This document shows, piece by piece, positions 6,513 through 12,511 of a stretch of 12,511 bases of DNA; within the stretch, counting starts at the first letter, position 1, and every line of letters starts with the position of its first letter. The position numbers and the translations under genes were made by a program. The stretch covers positions 1-12,511 of the forward strand of contig CAZGPZ010000029.1 of assembly GCA_964527385.1 (NCBI GenBank), read 5' to 3'. Under the pieces are notes generated by a model, which saw nothing but the letters and a program-made list of their open reading frames with translations, searched no databases and was not told where the DNA came from. Source of the stretch: JANWHZ01 sp964527385. Its GTDB lineage: Bacteria > Patescibacteriota > Saccharimonadia > Saccharimonadales > UBA4665.

Positions 6513-7238
6513 ATGCCGTTCAAAGAGTTCGATATTCATGGCATTGGCAAAGTAAAGATTTATAAGCGGCGGGGTAGCCGGAATGTGCGGTTGACCGTGG
6601 CTGCTGACGGAGCGGTCCGTGTAACCGTGCCATATTGGGCACCCTACCAAGCGGGTGCCAATTTTGCTGCGTCGCGGCGCGCCTGGATCGCCGCGCAGGG
6701 CAGGCAAAAAGGTACGTCATTGCAACCCGGACAGATAATAGGCAAATCGCACCACCTGTTTTTCGAGCAAAGCGCTACGGTGGACATGCCCAAAACAAGC
6801 GTGAAGCGGGGACAAATTGTCGTGGTTTACCGCTTCGACCAAACAGCCGAAGACCCTGATGTCCAGGCCGCGGCCGTAGCGGCCAGTTGGCGCGCGCTTC
6901 GCCAACAAACCCGCCAGCTCCTGGGCAAACGGCTCGCCGAGCTTGCCCAGGCACATGGCTTTGTGTACCGAAGCTTCGCGGCCAAACGCATGAAAACGCG
7001 CTGGGGCAGCTGTGACCAGCATGGCAACATCGTGCTGAACATCTTCTTGGTGCAACTGCCATGGGAATACATCGACTACGTCATCCTGCATGAGCTTGTC
7101 CACACCCAGGCGCTGAACCACGGCCCGGATTTCTGGCGGCTGCTTGAATCACATTTGCCCGGCGCACGGGCGCAAAAGCGCGCCATGAAGCAATTCCAAC
7201 CAGCACTATTCCCCACGGCACCAAGTCCGCAAGCATAA
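6513..7238 (+). CDS. YgjP-type zinc metallopeptidase (DUF45/WLM-like)
   Basis: This 241-residue protein belongs to the YgjP/DUF45 family of gluzincin-like metallopeptidases. The zinc site is HELVH at residues 193-197 with a third ligand in LNHGPDFW (His203). It is preceded by the family hallmark KTRWGSC (161-167) and NIVLNIFLVQLP (172-183). The N-terminal half (about 1-100) is the usual beta-rich region with Arg-rich strands. No signal peptide or membrane helix is present, so it is expected in the cytoplasm. The substrate of this family is not well established; the HExxH shows an intact catalytic site. The 81-base gap upstream holds TATAGG and TAGGTT about 6-8 bases before ATG, again close to a leaderless arrangement, and an imperfect AAGCTA/TAGCTT inverted repeat. 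It ends 38 bases before the histidine kinase start. Confidence 0.9.
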   Translation: MPFKEFDIHGIGKVKIYKRRGSRNVRLTVAADGAVRVTVPYWAPYQAGANFAASRRAWIAAQGRQKGTSLQPGQIIGKSHHLFFEQSATVDMPKTSVKRGQIVVVYRFDQTAEDPDVQAAAVAASWRALRQQTRQLLGKRLAELAQAHGFVYRSFAAKRMKTRWGSCDQHGNIVLNIFLVQLPWEYIDYVILHELVHTQALNHGPDFWRLLESHLPGARAQKRAMKQFQPALFPTAPSPQA

Positions 7239-7261
7239 ATGTTTTGCCGCGATGGAAGCTA

Positions 7262-7270
7262 TGGCATAAT
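7262..7270 (+). promoter_or_regulatory. Extended -10 before the histidine kinase start
   Basis: TGG-CATAAT forms an extended -10 with five of six consensus bases. Six bases follow before ATG 7277, placing the predicted transcription start on or beside the start codon. A weak -35-like TTTTGC lies 17 bases upstream (7242-7247). Confidence 0.5.
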
Positions 7271-7276
7271 AACGGT

Positions 7277-8503
7277 ATGTTCCCATGGAAACGCCAGCAA
7301 CCTCCGAGCGTGCCAGCCACGCAAGCAGAGGACCAATCCGAGCACTTGGCACATGAACGGCTCAACAGCCTTATCAACAACATGGCTGACGGCGTGTTGG
7401 CGTTGGACCAAGATGTCAACATCGTTATCTACAACGGCGCCGCGCTGAACTTGCTCGACCGCAACGACCCCATCGGCCAGAAGCCGCTGAGCGAAGTATT
7501 CCACCCTATCGACAAGGACGGGGGTGCCGTGGATGTCAACGCGCTCGTCAAAGCCGCGGCGACCCCGACCGTCAACCGGGATTACCGGCTGAAGTACGGC
7601 GACGACAGCGCGATCAACCTCTACATGAGCATCGCGCCGGTCAAGCTTGGGTACGGCGAGCAAGGCCAGCAAGGCTATGTCGTGCTCATTCGTGACATCA
7701 CCCACGAGAAATCGCTTGAAGAGGAACGGGATGAGTTCATATCCGTTGTCAGCCATGAGCTCCGCACTCCCATCGCGATCACTGAGGGCAACGTTAGTAA
7801 TGCCATGTTCATCGCCGACAAATCCGGCGACATTGCTAGTATCAAGAAAGCCTTGGCGGAAGCGCATGACCAGGTAATTTTCCTCGCCGACTTGGTGAAC
7901 GACCTATCCATGCTGTCACGCGCTGAGCGGGGGGTCATGCCCGTGGACGTGGCGCCCATTGATATCCCAGCCTTCGTTGAGGAGCTTATGAAGAGTTACC
8001 AAAAGCAAGCCACGGAATGCGGTCTTAACCTCGTATCGAAGGTCGCTGTTTCGCCAGGCACCACGCTCTATTCCAGCAAACTGTACGTGCGCGAGGTATT
8101 ACAGAATTTCATTACCAACGCCCTCAAGTACACCGAGAGCGGTTCGGTGACGATTGCGGCCGAGAGCAACGTGGACGGCGGGATCAAATTCTCCGTGGCT
8201 GACACCGGCATTGGCATCAGCCAAGGCGACCAAAAACGCGTTTTCGAAAAGTTCTTCAGGAGCGGCGACTTCCGCACTACGAAAGCCAGCGGCACCGGGT
8301 TGGGATTGTATGTCACACAAAAGCTGGCTAAGCTCATGAACGCGAAAATTACCTTTGCCAGCGAATTGAACCAAGGATCGACCTTTTACATCAACGTGCC
8401 GAACTTGCCGGTGCAGGCAGAGCCAGCGGCACCGAACGCACCGCAAGGGGCTCAGCCTAGCGCTTCGGCGCCATCGGCGGCAGCTGGGCAACCACCCGCA
8501 TAA
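7277..8503 (+). CDS. Soluble PAS-domain sensor histidine kinase
   Basis: This is a complete 408-residue sensor kinase without any membrane helix. Residues about 28-142 form a PAS domain (MADGVLALDQDVNIVIYNGAA at 36-56). The HisKA dimerisation domain follows, with phosphoacceptor His160 in SVVSHELRTP. The ATPase domain has the N box QNFITNALKY (276-285), the G1 box DTGIGI (309-314), FEKFFRSG (323-330) and the G2 box GTGLGL (339-344). All catalytic motifs are intact. The last 30 residues are an Ala/Pro/Gln-rich tail that overlaps, in antisense, the 3' end of the GT2 gene. No response regulator lies within the window, so its partner is unknown. It would sense a cytoplasmic signal and phosphorylate a regulator encoded elsewhere. 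ATG 7277 is chosen over TTG 7244 because an extended -10 box ends 6 bases before it. Confidence 0.93.
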   Translation: MFPWKRQQPPSVPATQAEDQSEHLAHERLNSLINNMADGVLALDQDVNIVIYNGAALNLLDRNDPIGQKPLSEVFHPIDKDGGAVDVNALVKAAATPTVNRDYRLKYGDDSAINLYMSIAPVKLGYGEQGQQGYVVLIRDITHEKSLEEERDEFISVVSHELRTPIAITEGNVSNAMFIADKSGDIASIKKALAEAHDQVIFLADLVNDLSMLSRAERGVMPVDVAPIDIPAFVEELMKSYQKQATECGLNLVSKVAVSPGTTLYSSKLYVREVLQNFITNALKYTESGSVTIAAESNVDGGIKFSVADTGIGISQGDQKRVFEKFFRSGDFRTTKASGTGLGLYVTQKLAKLMNAKITFASELNQGSTFYINVPNLPVQAEPAAPNAPQGAQPSASAPSAAAGQPPA

Positions 8504-9977
8504 CGGGTATGCAAACGTTCCGCCCTTTCCATTCCACTGTAAAGAATTCGTAACGGATCATCGAGTAGTTGAGCAACGCTATGTCGGCAATACAAGCAAA
8601 CGGCAGTAGCACCAATGACCGCACCAGCCATAACCGATAGGCAAGCGTTACAACCAATGCGTAGGCGCACGTCAGGATAATCACCGTAGCACCACCCAAG
8701 ATCGCAAGGTAGCTGGAGAGATTGGCCGGCTTCGCAGCGACGAGCAACCCGAACGGCATTATAATCCCGAACAACTCAGCGAGCGTGAGCGCAAAAACCA
8801 TCTCGATGCGGCGGTGGACTTGTGGATAGCGCGTCCGCACCGCCGTGGCCAGCTGCTCGTCCGAAGTCTTGTTGCTCGTAATATTCATTTTGTCATTGCC
8901 CTGCATGAAGCTGTATCCGTCGTGCACTGCGCTCACACGGGCAAAGTAGCTTTCTGGAACAACCGACCGGCTCACCGCGCCAAAGCCGCCCGCGCTTGCC
9001 AACAATTCGCGTTTGGCGATCCAGCATGTGCTCAGCACTGCCGGGCGGTGGAAGAGGCGGCGTGGCAAAGCCAGCTCCCACGCGTAGCGCATCGGTTGCA
9101 GCAGCGTCGAGCTCCTGCCAGAAAATGCCGCCGGAATGACATTTTTCGGGATAATGCTGATCATCGTCTTGCGCTTCTTGAGCGCGGCCGCCACCAGCAG
9201 GCGCAAGCTGTCGGGACCGAACCGAGTATCCACGCCGCAAAAGACAATGTACTCGCCGTTTGATTCTTCGAACAGTTGCTGGTAGGCTTGGTTTTTCGCC
9301 AGCCAATTGTCACCCGGTACTTTCCCCTGGATAAACCGGACGCCGTCGTGGGCAAATTGGCGGATGATCTCGGGCGTGCGCTTGTCTTGCGAACAGTCGT
9401 CGAGTACCAGTATTTCCAACTTCGGGTAATTAGAGGCTACCAGTGAGGTGAGGCAAGTTTCAAGTTCGTCAGTTTCGTTGCGCGCTGGAATGGCAACGGT
9501 CAACGACGGAAGTTCGTTCGTCGCTAAGGTATGCACGTCAATGCGTGGCGCACGGGTTTTCCATATATTGCGCGCTGTGGCAGCTAGCATGACAATGCTG
9601 GCAACCAACGCCAGGCAAGCCACAGCGAGCCAAACACTCTCGGAATGTATGCCTACGCGCCGGCCAAAACTCCAGGCAAAGAGAACGGCAGCTTGTGTAC
9701 TAATAAGCCAAAAACTTGTTTGCATGCCCGCGCGGCGCAAATATTTTTCATTGATACGCGCCAAAACAACCCGCAGCATATTGCAGAAACGATAGGCGCT
9801 CGCCAGCGCAACAATGCCAGTCGCCAGGCTTGGATAGAGGATAAACAGCGCCGCGGCCGACGCCGTAAGCGGGGCAACTGTGATGCTCGCGACAATACGG
9901 CGGATAACCGCTGGCATGAGCCACATGGCGAGCTCGAGTGCCGCGGCAAAGGCAAACAACCACAGGGCAAACAGCAT
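8457..9977 (-). CDS. Membrane GT2 glycosyltransferase (HpnB/CrtQ-like)
   Basis: This 506-residue membrane protein has hydrophobic helices at about 1-20, 38-66, 89-104 and 114-135, then a cytoplasmic GT-A catalytic domain, then C-terminal helices at about 393-415 and 423-470. The catalytic domain has the nucleotide-binding strand SLTVAIPARNE (158-168), VLDDCSQ with Asp193-Asp194, and a metal-binding GVDTRFG (248-254). Near the end is VEWKGRNV (481-488), like the WKGR motif of membrane GT2 enzymes that glycosylate carotenoid or hopanoid-type lipids. It probably adds a sugar to a membrane lipid or surface glycan; donor and acceptor cannot be named. The usual acidic catalytic-base motif is not obvious in PESYFARV (341-348), so activity is not certain. 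It starts at ATG 9977, behind an extended -10, and its last 47 bases overlap the convergent histidine kinase gene. Confidence 0.85.
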   Translation of the reverse strand: MLFALWLFAFAAALELAMWLMPAVIRRIVASITVAPLTASAAALFILYPSLATGIVALASAYRFCNMLRVVLARINEKYLRRAGMQTSFWLISTQAAVLFAWSFGRRVGIHSESVWLAVACLALVASIVMLAATARNIWKTRAPRIDVHTLATNELPSLTVAIPARNETDELETCLTSLVASNYPKLEILVLDDCSQDKRTPEIIRQFAHDGVRFIQGKVPGDNWLAKNQAYQQLFEESNGEYIVFCGVDTRFGPDSLRLLVAAALKKRKTMISIIPKNVIPAAFSGRSSTLLQPMRYAWELALPRRLFHRPAVLSTCWIAKRELLASAGGFGAVSRSVVPESYFARVSAVHDGYSFMQGNDKMNITSNKTSDEQLATAVRTRYPQVHRRIEMVFALTLAELFGIIMPFGLLVAAKPANLSSYLAILGGATVIILTCAYALVVTLAYRLWLVRSLVLLPFACIADIALLNYSMIRYEFFTVEWKGRNVCIPVMRVVAQLPPMAPKR

Positions 9978-9983
9978 ACCTCA

Positions 9984-9992
9984 ACTATATCA
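9984..9992 (-). promoter_or_regulatory. Extended -10 before the GT2 start
   Basis: On the minus strand TGA-TATAGT (9992-9984) is a strong extended -10. Six bases (TGAGGT) separate it from ATG 9977, so the expected transcript is leaderless. TGAGGT could also be read as a Shine-Dalgarno, but it would have no spacing to the start codon. Confidence 0.55.
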
Positions 9993-10025
9993 TTTGCCGC
10001 GGTTTATAGCGCTCGTTCCAAGAAC

Positions 10026-10649
10026 CTAGCTCGTTGCGCGGCGGACGGCTGCTATGGCTGAAGCATATTTTTCGATAAACTTCATGCACGCGTCCCGCGG
10101 GCTTTCTTTCATCGCCGCCACGACTGCTGGATCTTTCGACCACATAACCACTAACCGATCGGTCTGGTCGGGCAAAAATGCCACCCACGCGTTTGTTTCG
10201 TCCGCGCGGAACCTGCGTAGCGCCTCTTCTTCGGTAAGTTCTTGGCTGGACATGACCCATACCTTTGTATCAATGTCATGCGGGTTTTGGCTCACCAGTA
10301 TAGTGGTGTTCGTAGGATGATCGCACACTCGAAGGGTTTCAAACTGGACCGTCTCAGTGCCGCCCGTCATGTTCGGGAGTGTTACCGCAAGGGTATCAGT
10401 GACCATCTCATAGTCGTCATTGCCGGTAACTCTATGCGATTCCTGGCGGTTCGGCGCGGTGACATCGTATCCTTCGTATTTTCTCGTCCCCGTAGGCTTG
10501 GCTGGATATTCCGCTATCGTCGGCGCAGGTGTAACCTCACCCCGTCCATGCATGCGCACATATATGCCAACTAGGGTATATATAGCGGTTGTACTTAATG
10601 CAGCAAGATTGGGGCTGACCCCTCTTTCGCCGTGATCACCAGGATTCAT
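10026..10649 (-). CDS. Unrecognised membrane-anchored protein (207 aa)
   Basis: I do not recognise a family. The protein has 207 residues with one probable N-terminal membrane helix (LAALSTTAIYTLVGIYVRM, residues 15-33), then a linker rich in Pro/Thr/Gly (about 34-66), and a soluble domain of about 140 residues. That domain contains HRVTGNDDYEMVT (72-84), which resembles YWVTGDDRFRMVT in the protein encoded at 4435-5076, and ends in a helical region (DPAVVAAMKE... FIEKYASAIAAVRR). The topology suggests a type II anchor with the domain outside the cell, which would suit host or envelope contact, but that is inference. The start at ATG 10649 is supported by a perfect TATAAT seven bases upstream. 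It precedes the GT2 gene on the same strand with a 48-base gap that holds the GT2 gene's own -10. Confidence 0.7.
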   Translation of the reverse strand: MNPGDHGERGVSPNLAALSTTAIYTLVGIYVRMHGRGEVTPAPTIAEYPAKPTGTRKYEGYDVTAPNRQESHRVTGNDDYEMVTDTLAVTLPNMTGGTETVQFETLRVCDHPTNTTILVSQNPHDIDTKVWVMSSQELTEEEALRRFRADETNAWVAFLPDQTDRLVVMWSKDPAVVAAMKESPRDACMKFIEKYASAIAAVRRATS

Positions 10650-10656
10650 TAAACAT

Positions 10657-10662
10657 ATTATA
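10657..10662 (-). promoter_or_regulatory. TATAAT seven bases before ATG 10649
   Basis: A perfect -10 hexamer on the minus strand is followed by ATGTTTA and then the start codon, which predicts a leaderless mRNA. No convincing -35 is seen at 16-18 bases. Confidence 0.5.
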
Positions 10663-10696
10663 CAACATTTGATTAATTAAGCCTATTATATGCCTG

Positions 10697-10725
10697 TTGA
10701 CGATGGCTGAATCGTTTGCTAGACT
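10697..10725 (+). promoter_or_regulatory. Promoter of the secE-nusG transcript
   Basis: TTGACG (10697-10702), 17 bases, then TAGACT (10720-10725), the latter preceded by TGC as an extended -10. This is the best complete promoter in the window. The predicted start is near 10732, only three bases before the hairpin at 10735. A second TTGACA at 10725-10730 has no matching -10. Confidence 0.6.
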
Positions 10726-10731
10726 TGACAA

Positions 10732-10767
10732 ATGCGGCCTACAACGAATGTAGGTTGTTTTTTATAG
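10732..10767 (+). CDS. Possible leaderless leader peptide MRPTTNVGCFL before secE
   Basis: An 11-codon reading frame starts with ATG exactly six bases after the TAGACT -10 box, the same spacing as the leaderless genes in this window. It runs through both arms of the terminator-like hairpin and its T-tract and ends in TAG at 10765-10767, within the secE Shine-Dalgarno. A ribosome on it would prevent the hairpin from forming. The frame is very short, so this may be chance; no expression evidence can be seen in sequence. Confidence 0.25.
   Translation: MRPTTNVGCFL
10735..10763 (+). terminator. Intrinsic-terminator-like hairpin in the secE leader (possible attenuator)
   Basis: CGGCCTACA (10735-10743), loop ACGAA, TGTAGGTTG (10749-10757) form a 9-bp stem with two G-U pairs, followed directly by six T (10758-10763). 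This is the shape of a rho-independent terminator. It lies between the predicted promoter and the secE ribosome binding site, with no upstream plus-strand gene to terminate: the flanking gene is divergent. This makes a leader attenuator, or a 5' mRNA-stabilising hairpin, the better readings. Confidence 0.6.
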
Positions 10768-10771
10768 GAGG
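10766..10771 (+). promoter_or_regulatory. Strong Shine-Dalgarno of secE; decides the GTG start
   Basis: AGGAGG with five bases of spacing to GTG 10777. It is the only full-strength ribosome binding site I see in the window, in contrast to the genes that appear leaderless. Confidence 0.85.
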
Positions 10772-10776
10772 AACCT

Positions 10777-11172
10777 GTGGCCGAGCAGATACCGAAGAAA
10801 AAGTCGCGCCGCCTTCGCCCCGCGCCGGAAACCGTCCGCGAACGCGCCGAGCGCAATGTGACCGGCAAACCAAAACGCCGTTTGCGGGTAAAACTGCCGT
10901 TCCTGGCACCTGTCGGGCGTATTCTCGCGAAATTTGGGCGGCTACGGGTGTGGAAGCCCCTCGCGTTCGTAGTACGGCTACTCGGCAAATTGCTGGTTCC
11001 GCCGTATATACGTAATAGCTGGCGCGAGCTCCGCCACGTCACGTGGCCAGGCCGCAAGCAAACATTGCAACTGACGGGCGCGGTCATTATCTTTTCGCTG
11101 GCCTTCGGCATCGTCGTCGCCGTATTCGATTACGGACTGGACAAATTATTCAAGCAGGTCATTTTACGGTAA
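10777..11172 (+). CDS. secE: Preprotein translocase subunit SecE
   Basis: SecE clamps SecY in the SecYEG protein-export channel of the inner membrane. This protein has 131 residues, with the conserved amphipathic motif WRELRHVTWPGRKQT at 82-96 and a single membrane helix at about 98-117, followed by a short tail. Most bacterial SecE proteins with a single helix have about 60-70 residues. Here an extra N-terminal region of some 75 residues is very rich in Arg and Lys (KKKSRRLR, KPKRRLRVK) with further amphipathic stretches (PVGRILAKFGRLRVWKPLAFVVRLLGKLL). Similar long basic SecE forms are, as I recall, common in Saccharibacteria. The start is GTG, fixed by AGGAGG five bases upstream. nusG follows after 79 bases on the same strand, the classical pairing. 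Confidence 0.95.
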   Translation: MAEQIPKKKSRRLRPAPETVRERAERNVTGKPKRRLRVKLPFLAPVGRILAKFGRLRVWKPLAFVVRLLGKLLVPPYIRNSWRELRHVTWPGRKQTLQLTGAVIIFSLAFGIVVAVFDYGLDKLFKQVILR

Positions 11173-11251
11173 GTCCCGCTATCGCTAACAGCATCAGCAA
11201 GATTGCCATGTATAAGATTCAACAACAAACGATAGGAGCGTTCTAAACGAG

Positions 11252-11794
11252 ATGAGCAACCGGTACGATTCACAGAAACATTGGTACGCGATCCATACGT
11301 ACAGCGGTTATGAAGAAAAAGTCGCCGAGAGCATCCGCCAGCGCGCGGAATCGCTCGACATGGGCGACAAGATCTTCAAAACCTTGGTTCCTAAGGAGAA
11401 GATGATAGAAGTCAAAAACGGTAAGCGCCGCGTCGTAGAGAAGCGTATTTTCCAAGGCTACGTGCTGGTCCAGATGAAGATGAGCGAAGACGCCTGGTAC
11501 ATCGTCCGCAACACGCCTTCGGTGACCGGCTTCGTCGGATCCGGCACCGACCCGACACCGCTCGGCGACGACGAGATCGAGAAGATCAACAAGCGCATGG
11601 GCGTGGAAGAGCCGAAGCACAAGATCGACTTCACACTTGGCGAAGTGGTAAGCATCACCGACGGCCCGTTCAAGGGCTTCGACGGCGCGGTCAGCGAGAT
11701 CGACACCCAAAAAGGCAAGCTGAAAGTCCTCGTCAACATGTTCGGGCGCGAAACACCGGTCGAACTCGACAGCCTCCAAGTGAAGAAAATGTAA
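11252..11794 (+). CDS. nusG: Transcription termination/antitermination factor NusG
   Basis: NusG binds the RNA polymerase clamp and links it to Rho or the leading ribosome. The protein has 180 residues. The NGN domain covers about 8-108 (KHWYAIHTYSGYEEKVAESI near the start, then FQGYVLVQMKMSEDAWYIVRNTPSVTGFVG), and the KOW domain is at about 128-160 (LGEVVSITDGPFKGFDGAVSEID), followed by the usual FGRETPVELDSLQVKK end. Length and motifs are normal. An AGGAG at 11234-11238 is 13 bases from the ATG, rather far. The 79-base gap from secE contains a TATAAG that could be a weak internal -10 but no clear promoter. Unlike in most bacteria, rplK does not follow; a small membrane protein gene starts two bases after the stop. 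Confidence 0.97.
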   Translation: MSNRYDSQKHWYAIHTYSGYEEKVAESIRQRAESLDMGDKIFKTLVPKEKMIEVKNGKRRVVEKRIFQGYVLVQMKMSEDAWYIVRNTPSVTGFVGSGTDPTPLGDDEIEKINKRMGVEEPKHKIDFTLGEVVSITDGPFKGFDGAVSEIDTQKGKLKVLVNMFGRETPVELDSLQVKKM

Positions 11795-11796
11795 TC

Positions 11797-12141
11797 ATGA
11801 GTGGAACCGATCCAGTTGAGAAGCTCACGGCAACGCCTTCAGACGAGTGCGCAGCCACCGGAGAAAGCCGAGACACCGGCGCGCTCATTGCCTTGTTTGC
11901 GGCATTAGGCGCAGCAGGAACTTTCGGTGCAGCGGTTCAGGCATTTCCGCAAACCTTCCATACCGCCGCTAAGTTTGTTGGACAAGAAGTCCAAGAATTA
12001 TGGGCAACGGTGGGTCACATCGACCCAAACCTTGTACGACTCGCCGTGATGGCTGGTATCTTTACGTTAGGTATTGCTTGGCAGGCAACGCGCCCGGCAA
12101 GCACCAGTGAGCCAGCCGCACCAACACCGCCAAGTGAATAG
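11797..12141 (+). CDS. Small two-helix membrane protein of unknown function (114 aa)
   Basis: No family recognised. The 114-residue protein has a polar N-terminus, a first membrane helix at about 28-48 (GALIALFAALGAAGTFGAAVQAF), a loop of about 30 residues, a second helix at about 79-96 (LVRLAVMAGIFTLGIAW) and a Pro/Ser/Thr-rich tail. Both ends would lie on the same side of the membrane. The start ATG comes two bases after the nusG stop, so it is almost surely translated from the secE-nusG mRNA, with the A-rich GAAGAAAA at the end of nusG as a possible ribosome site. Its place in an export/transcription operon hints at a role linked to the Sec channel, but nothing in the sequence proves that. 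Confidence 0.7.
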   Translation: MSGTDPVEKLTATPSDECAATGESRDTGALIALFAALGAAGTFGAAVQAFPQTFHTAAKFVGQEVQELWATVGHIDPNLVRLAVMAGIFTLGIAWQATRPASTSEPAAPTPPSE

Positions 12142-12153
12142 CGTATTCGGAAG

Positions 12154-12191
12154 GGGCAGCTACCAATGACTGCTAAAGGGTAGCACAGCCC
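12154..12191. terminator. Imperfect hairpin after the secE-nusG operon
   Basis: GGGC-A-GCTACC (12154-12164) can pair with GGTAGC-ACA-GCCC (12179-12191): ten pairs with an internal loop and a 14-base apical loop. It lies 12 bases past the last stop of the operon and before the 3' end of the convergent gene. There is no T-tract on the plus strand, so it is at best a non-canonical or bidirectional end signal. The rest of the gap (12142-12248) shows nothing clear. Confidence 0.35.
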
Positions 12192-12248
12192 AAATAGCGT
12201 GCACATATACTATGCAAATAAGATATCTGCCGTGTCAGCCGTTAGCCG

Positions 12249-12511
12249 TCAAACCCGGAGCGGCACTTCGCTGCCATCAAGCAGCGTGATCATGCACTCG
12301 CGCACATAGCGCAGCCGGTCGGGCCTCAGTAGTTCGCCACCGCGGTACACATTCGTCGGGCTATCTTCGAATAGCACCCGGATGCTCGGCTCCTGTTCCG
12401 GGAAACAAGCGTCATACCCAACGAACCTGGTGCTAGACTCGCTTGGTGGGGCACACACGACGGCACCGGGCATATAAGCCGATAGAATGCGGGCAAAACC
12501 TTTCCGGCTTG
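12249..12511 (-). CDS. Unrecognised protein, 5' part cut by the right edge
   Basis: An open frame enters from the right edge and ends at a stop at 12249; 86 residues are visible and no family is recognised. The frame is open beyond the internal Met at 12473 (upstream residues read as SRKGFARILSAY), so the true start is probably outside the window. The visible part has balanced composition, with FVGYDACFPEQEPSIRVLFEDSPTNVYRGGELLRPDRLRYVRECMITLLDGSEVPLRV-like content: soluble, acidic in the middle, with a short strand-turn-strand end. It is convergent with the secE-nusG operon. Confidence 0.5.
   Translation of the reverse strand, partial: SRKGFARILSAYMPGAVVCAPPSESSTRFVGYDACFPEQEPSIRVLFEDSPTNVYRGGELLRPDRLRYVRECMITLLDGSEVPLRV

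Noticed and set aside
7259..7867. Minus-strand open frame of 202 codons
   Set aside because: Antisense to the PAS and HisKA regions of the histidine kinase.
10725..10730. TTGACA as the -35 box of secE
   Set aside because: No acceptable -10 lies 16-18 bases downstream, and the start would fall inside the hairpin T-tract; the TTGACG-N17-TAGACT pair is better.
11270..11779. Minus-strand open frame of 169 codons
   Set aside because: Antisense shadow of nusG.
1..12511. Mobile elements, CRISPR arrays, phage or toxin-antitoxin genes
   Set aside because: No transposase or integrase motifs, no regular repeat-spacer pattern and no target-site duplications were seen.

Overview
This window looks like chromosomal DNA of a Candidate Phyla Radiation (Patescibacteria) bacterium, most likely a Saccharibacterium (TM7). 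The reasons are the form of SecE (one C-terminal membrane helix behind a long basic N-terminus), a compact NusG, dense packing with short gaps, a lipid enzyme of the archaeal CDP-archaeol synthase type, and several genes whose -10 box sits 6-7 bases before the start codon. The assignment is inference from recalled family features, not from a search. The genetic code is standard: TGA is used as a stop, for example at the end of the GT4 gene.

Layout. 1-2108 (minus): a glycogen/alpha-glucan pair, a GT4 glycogen-synthase-like glycosyltransferase followed with a 4-base ATGA overlap by a GH57 amylase-type hydrolase cut by the left edge. 2204-4434: a divergent lipid module, a CarS-like CDP-lipid synthase (minus) back to back with a fusion protein (plus) that joins a CDP-alcohol phosphatidyltransferase domain to a diacylglycerol-kinase-like domain. 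Together these could carry out lipid kinase, CTP activation and head-group transfer. 4435-5455 (minus): two unrecognised proteins. 5508-5582 (minus): tRNA-Trp(CCA) with an encoded CCA end. 5766-8503 (plus): a P-loop kinase, a YgjP-type zinc metalloprotease and a soluble PAS histidine kinase with no response regulator beside it. 8457-9977 (minus): a membrane GT2 glycosyltransferase whose 3' end overlaps that of the kinase by 47 bases. 10026-10649 (minus): an unrecognised membrane-anchored protein. 10777-12141 (plus): secE, nusG and a small two-helix membrane protein, preceded by a promoter and a terminator-like hairpin that may form an attenuator. 12249-12511 (minus): the 3' part of an unrecognised gene.

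The most notable points are the one-polypeptide lipid kinase/phosphatidyltransferase fusion beside a CarS homologue, the repeated 'TAnnnT-N6/7-ATG' architecture that points to leaderless mRNAs, and the possible translation-coupled attenuator in front of secE. No mobile element, CRISPR array or rRNA was seen, and no intergenic stretch exceeds about 190 bases.
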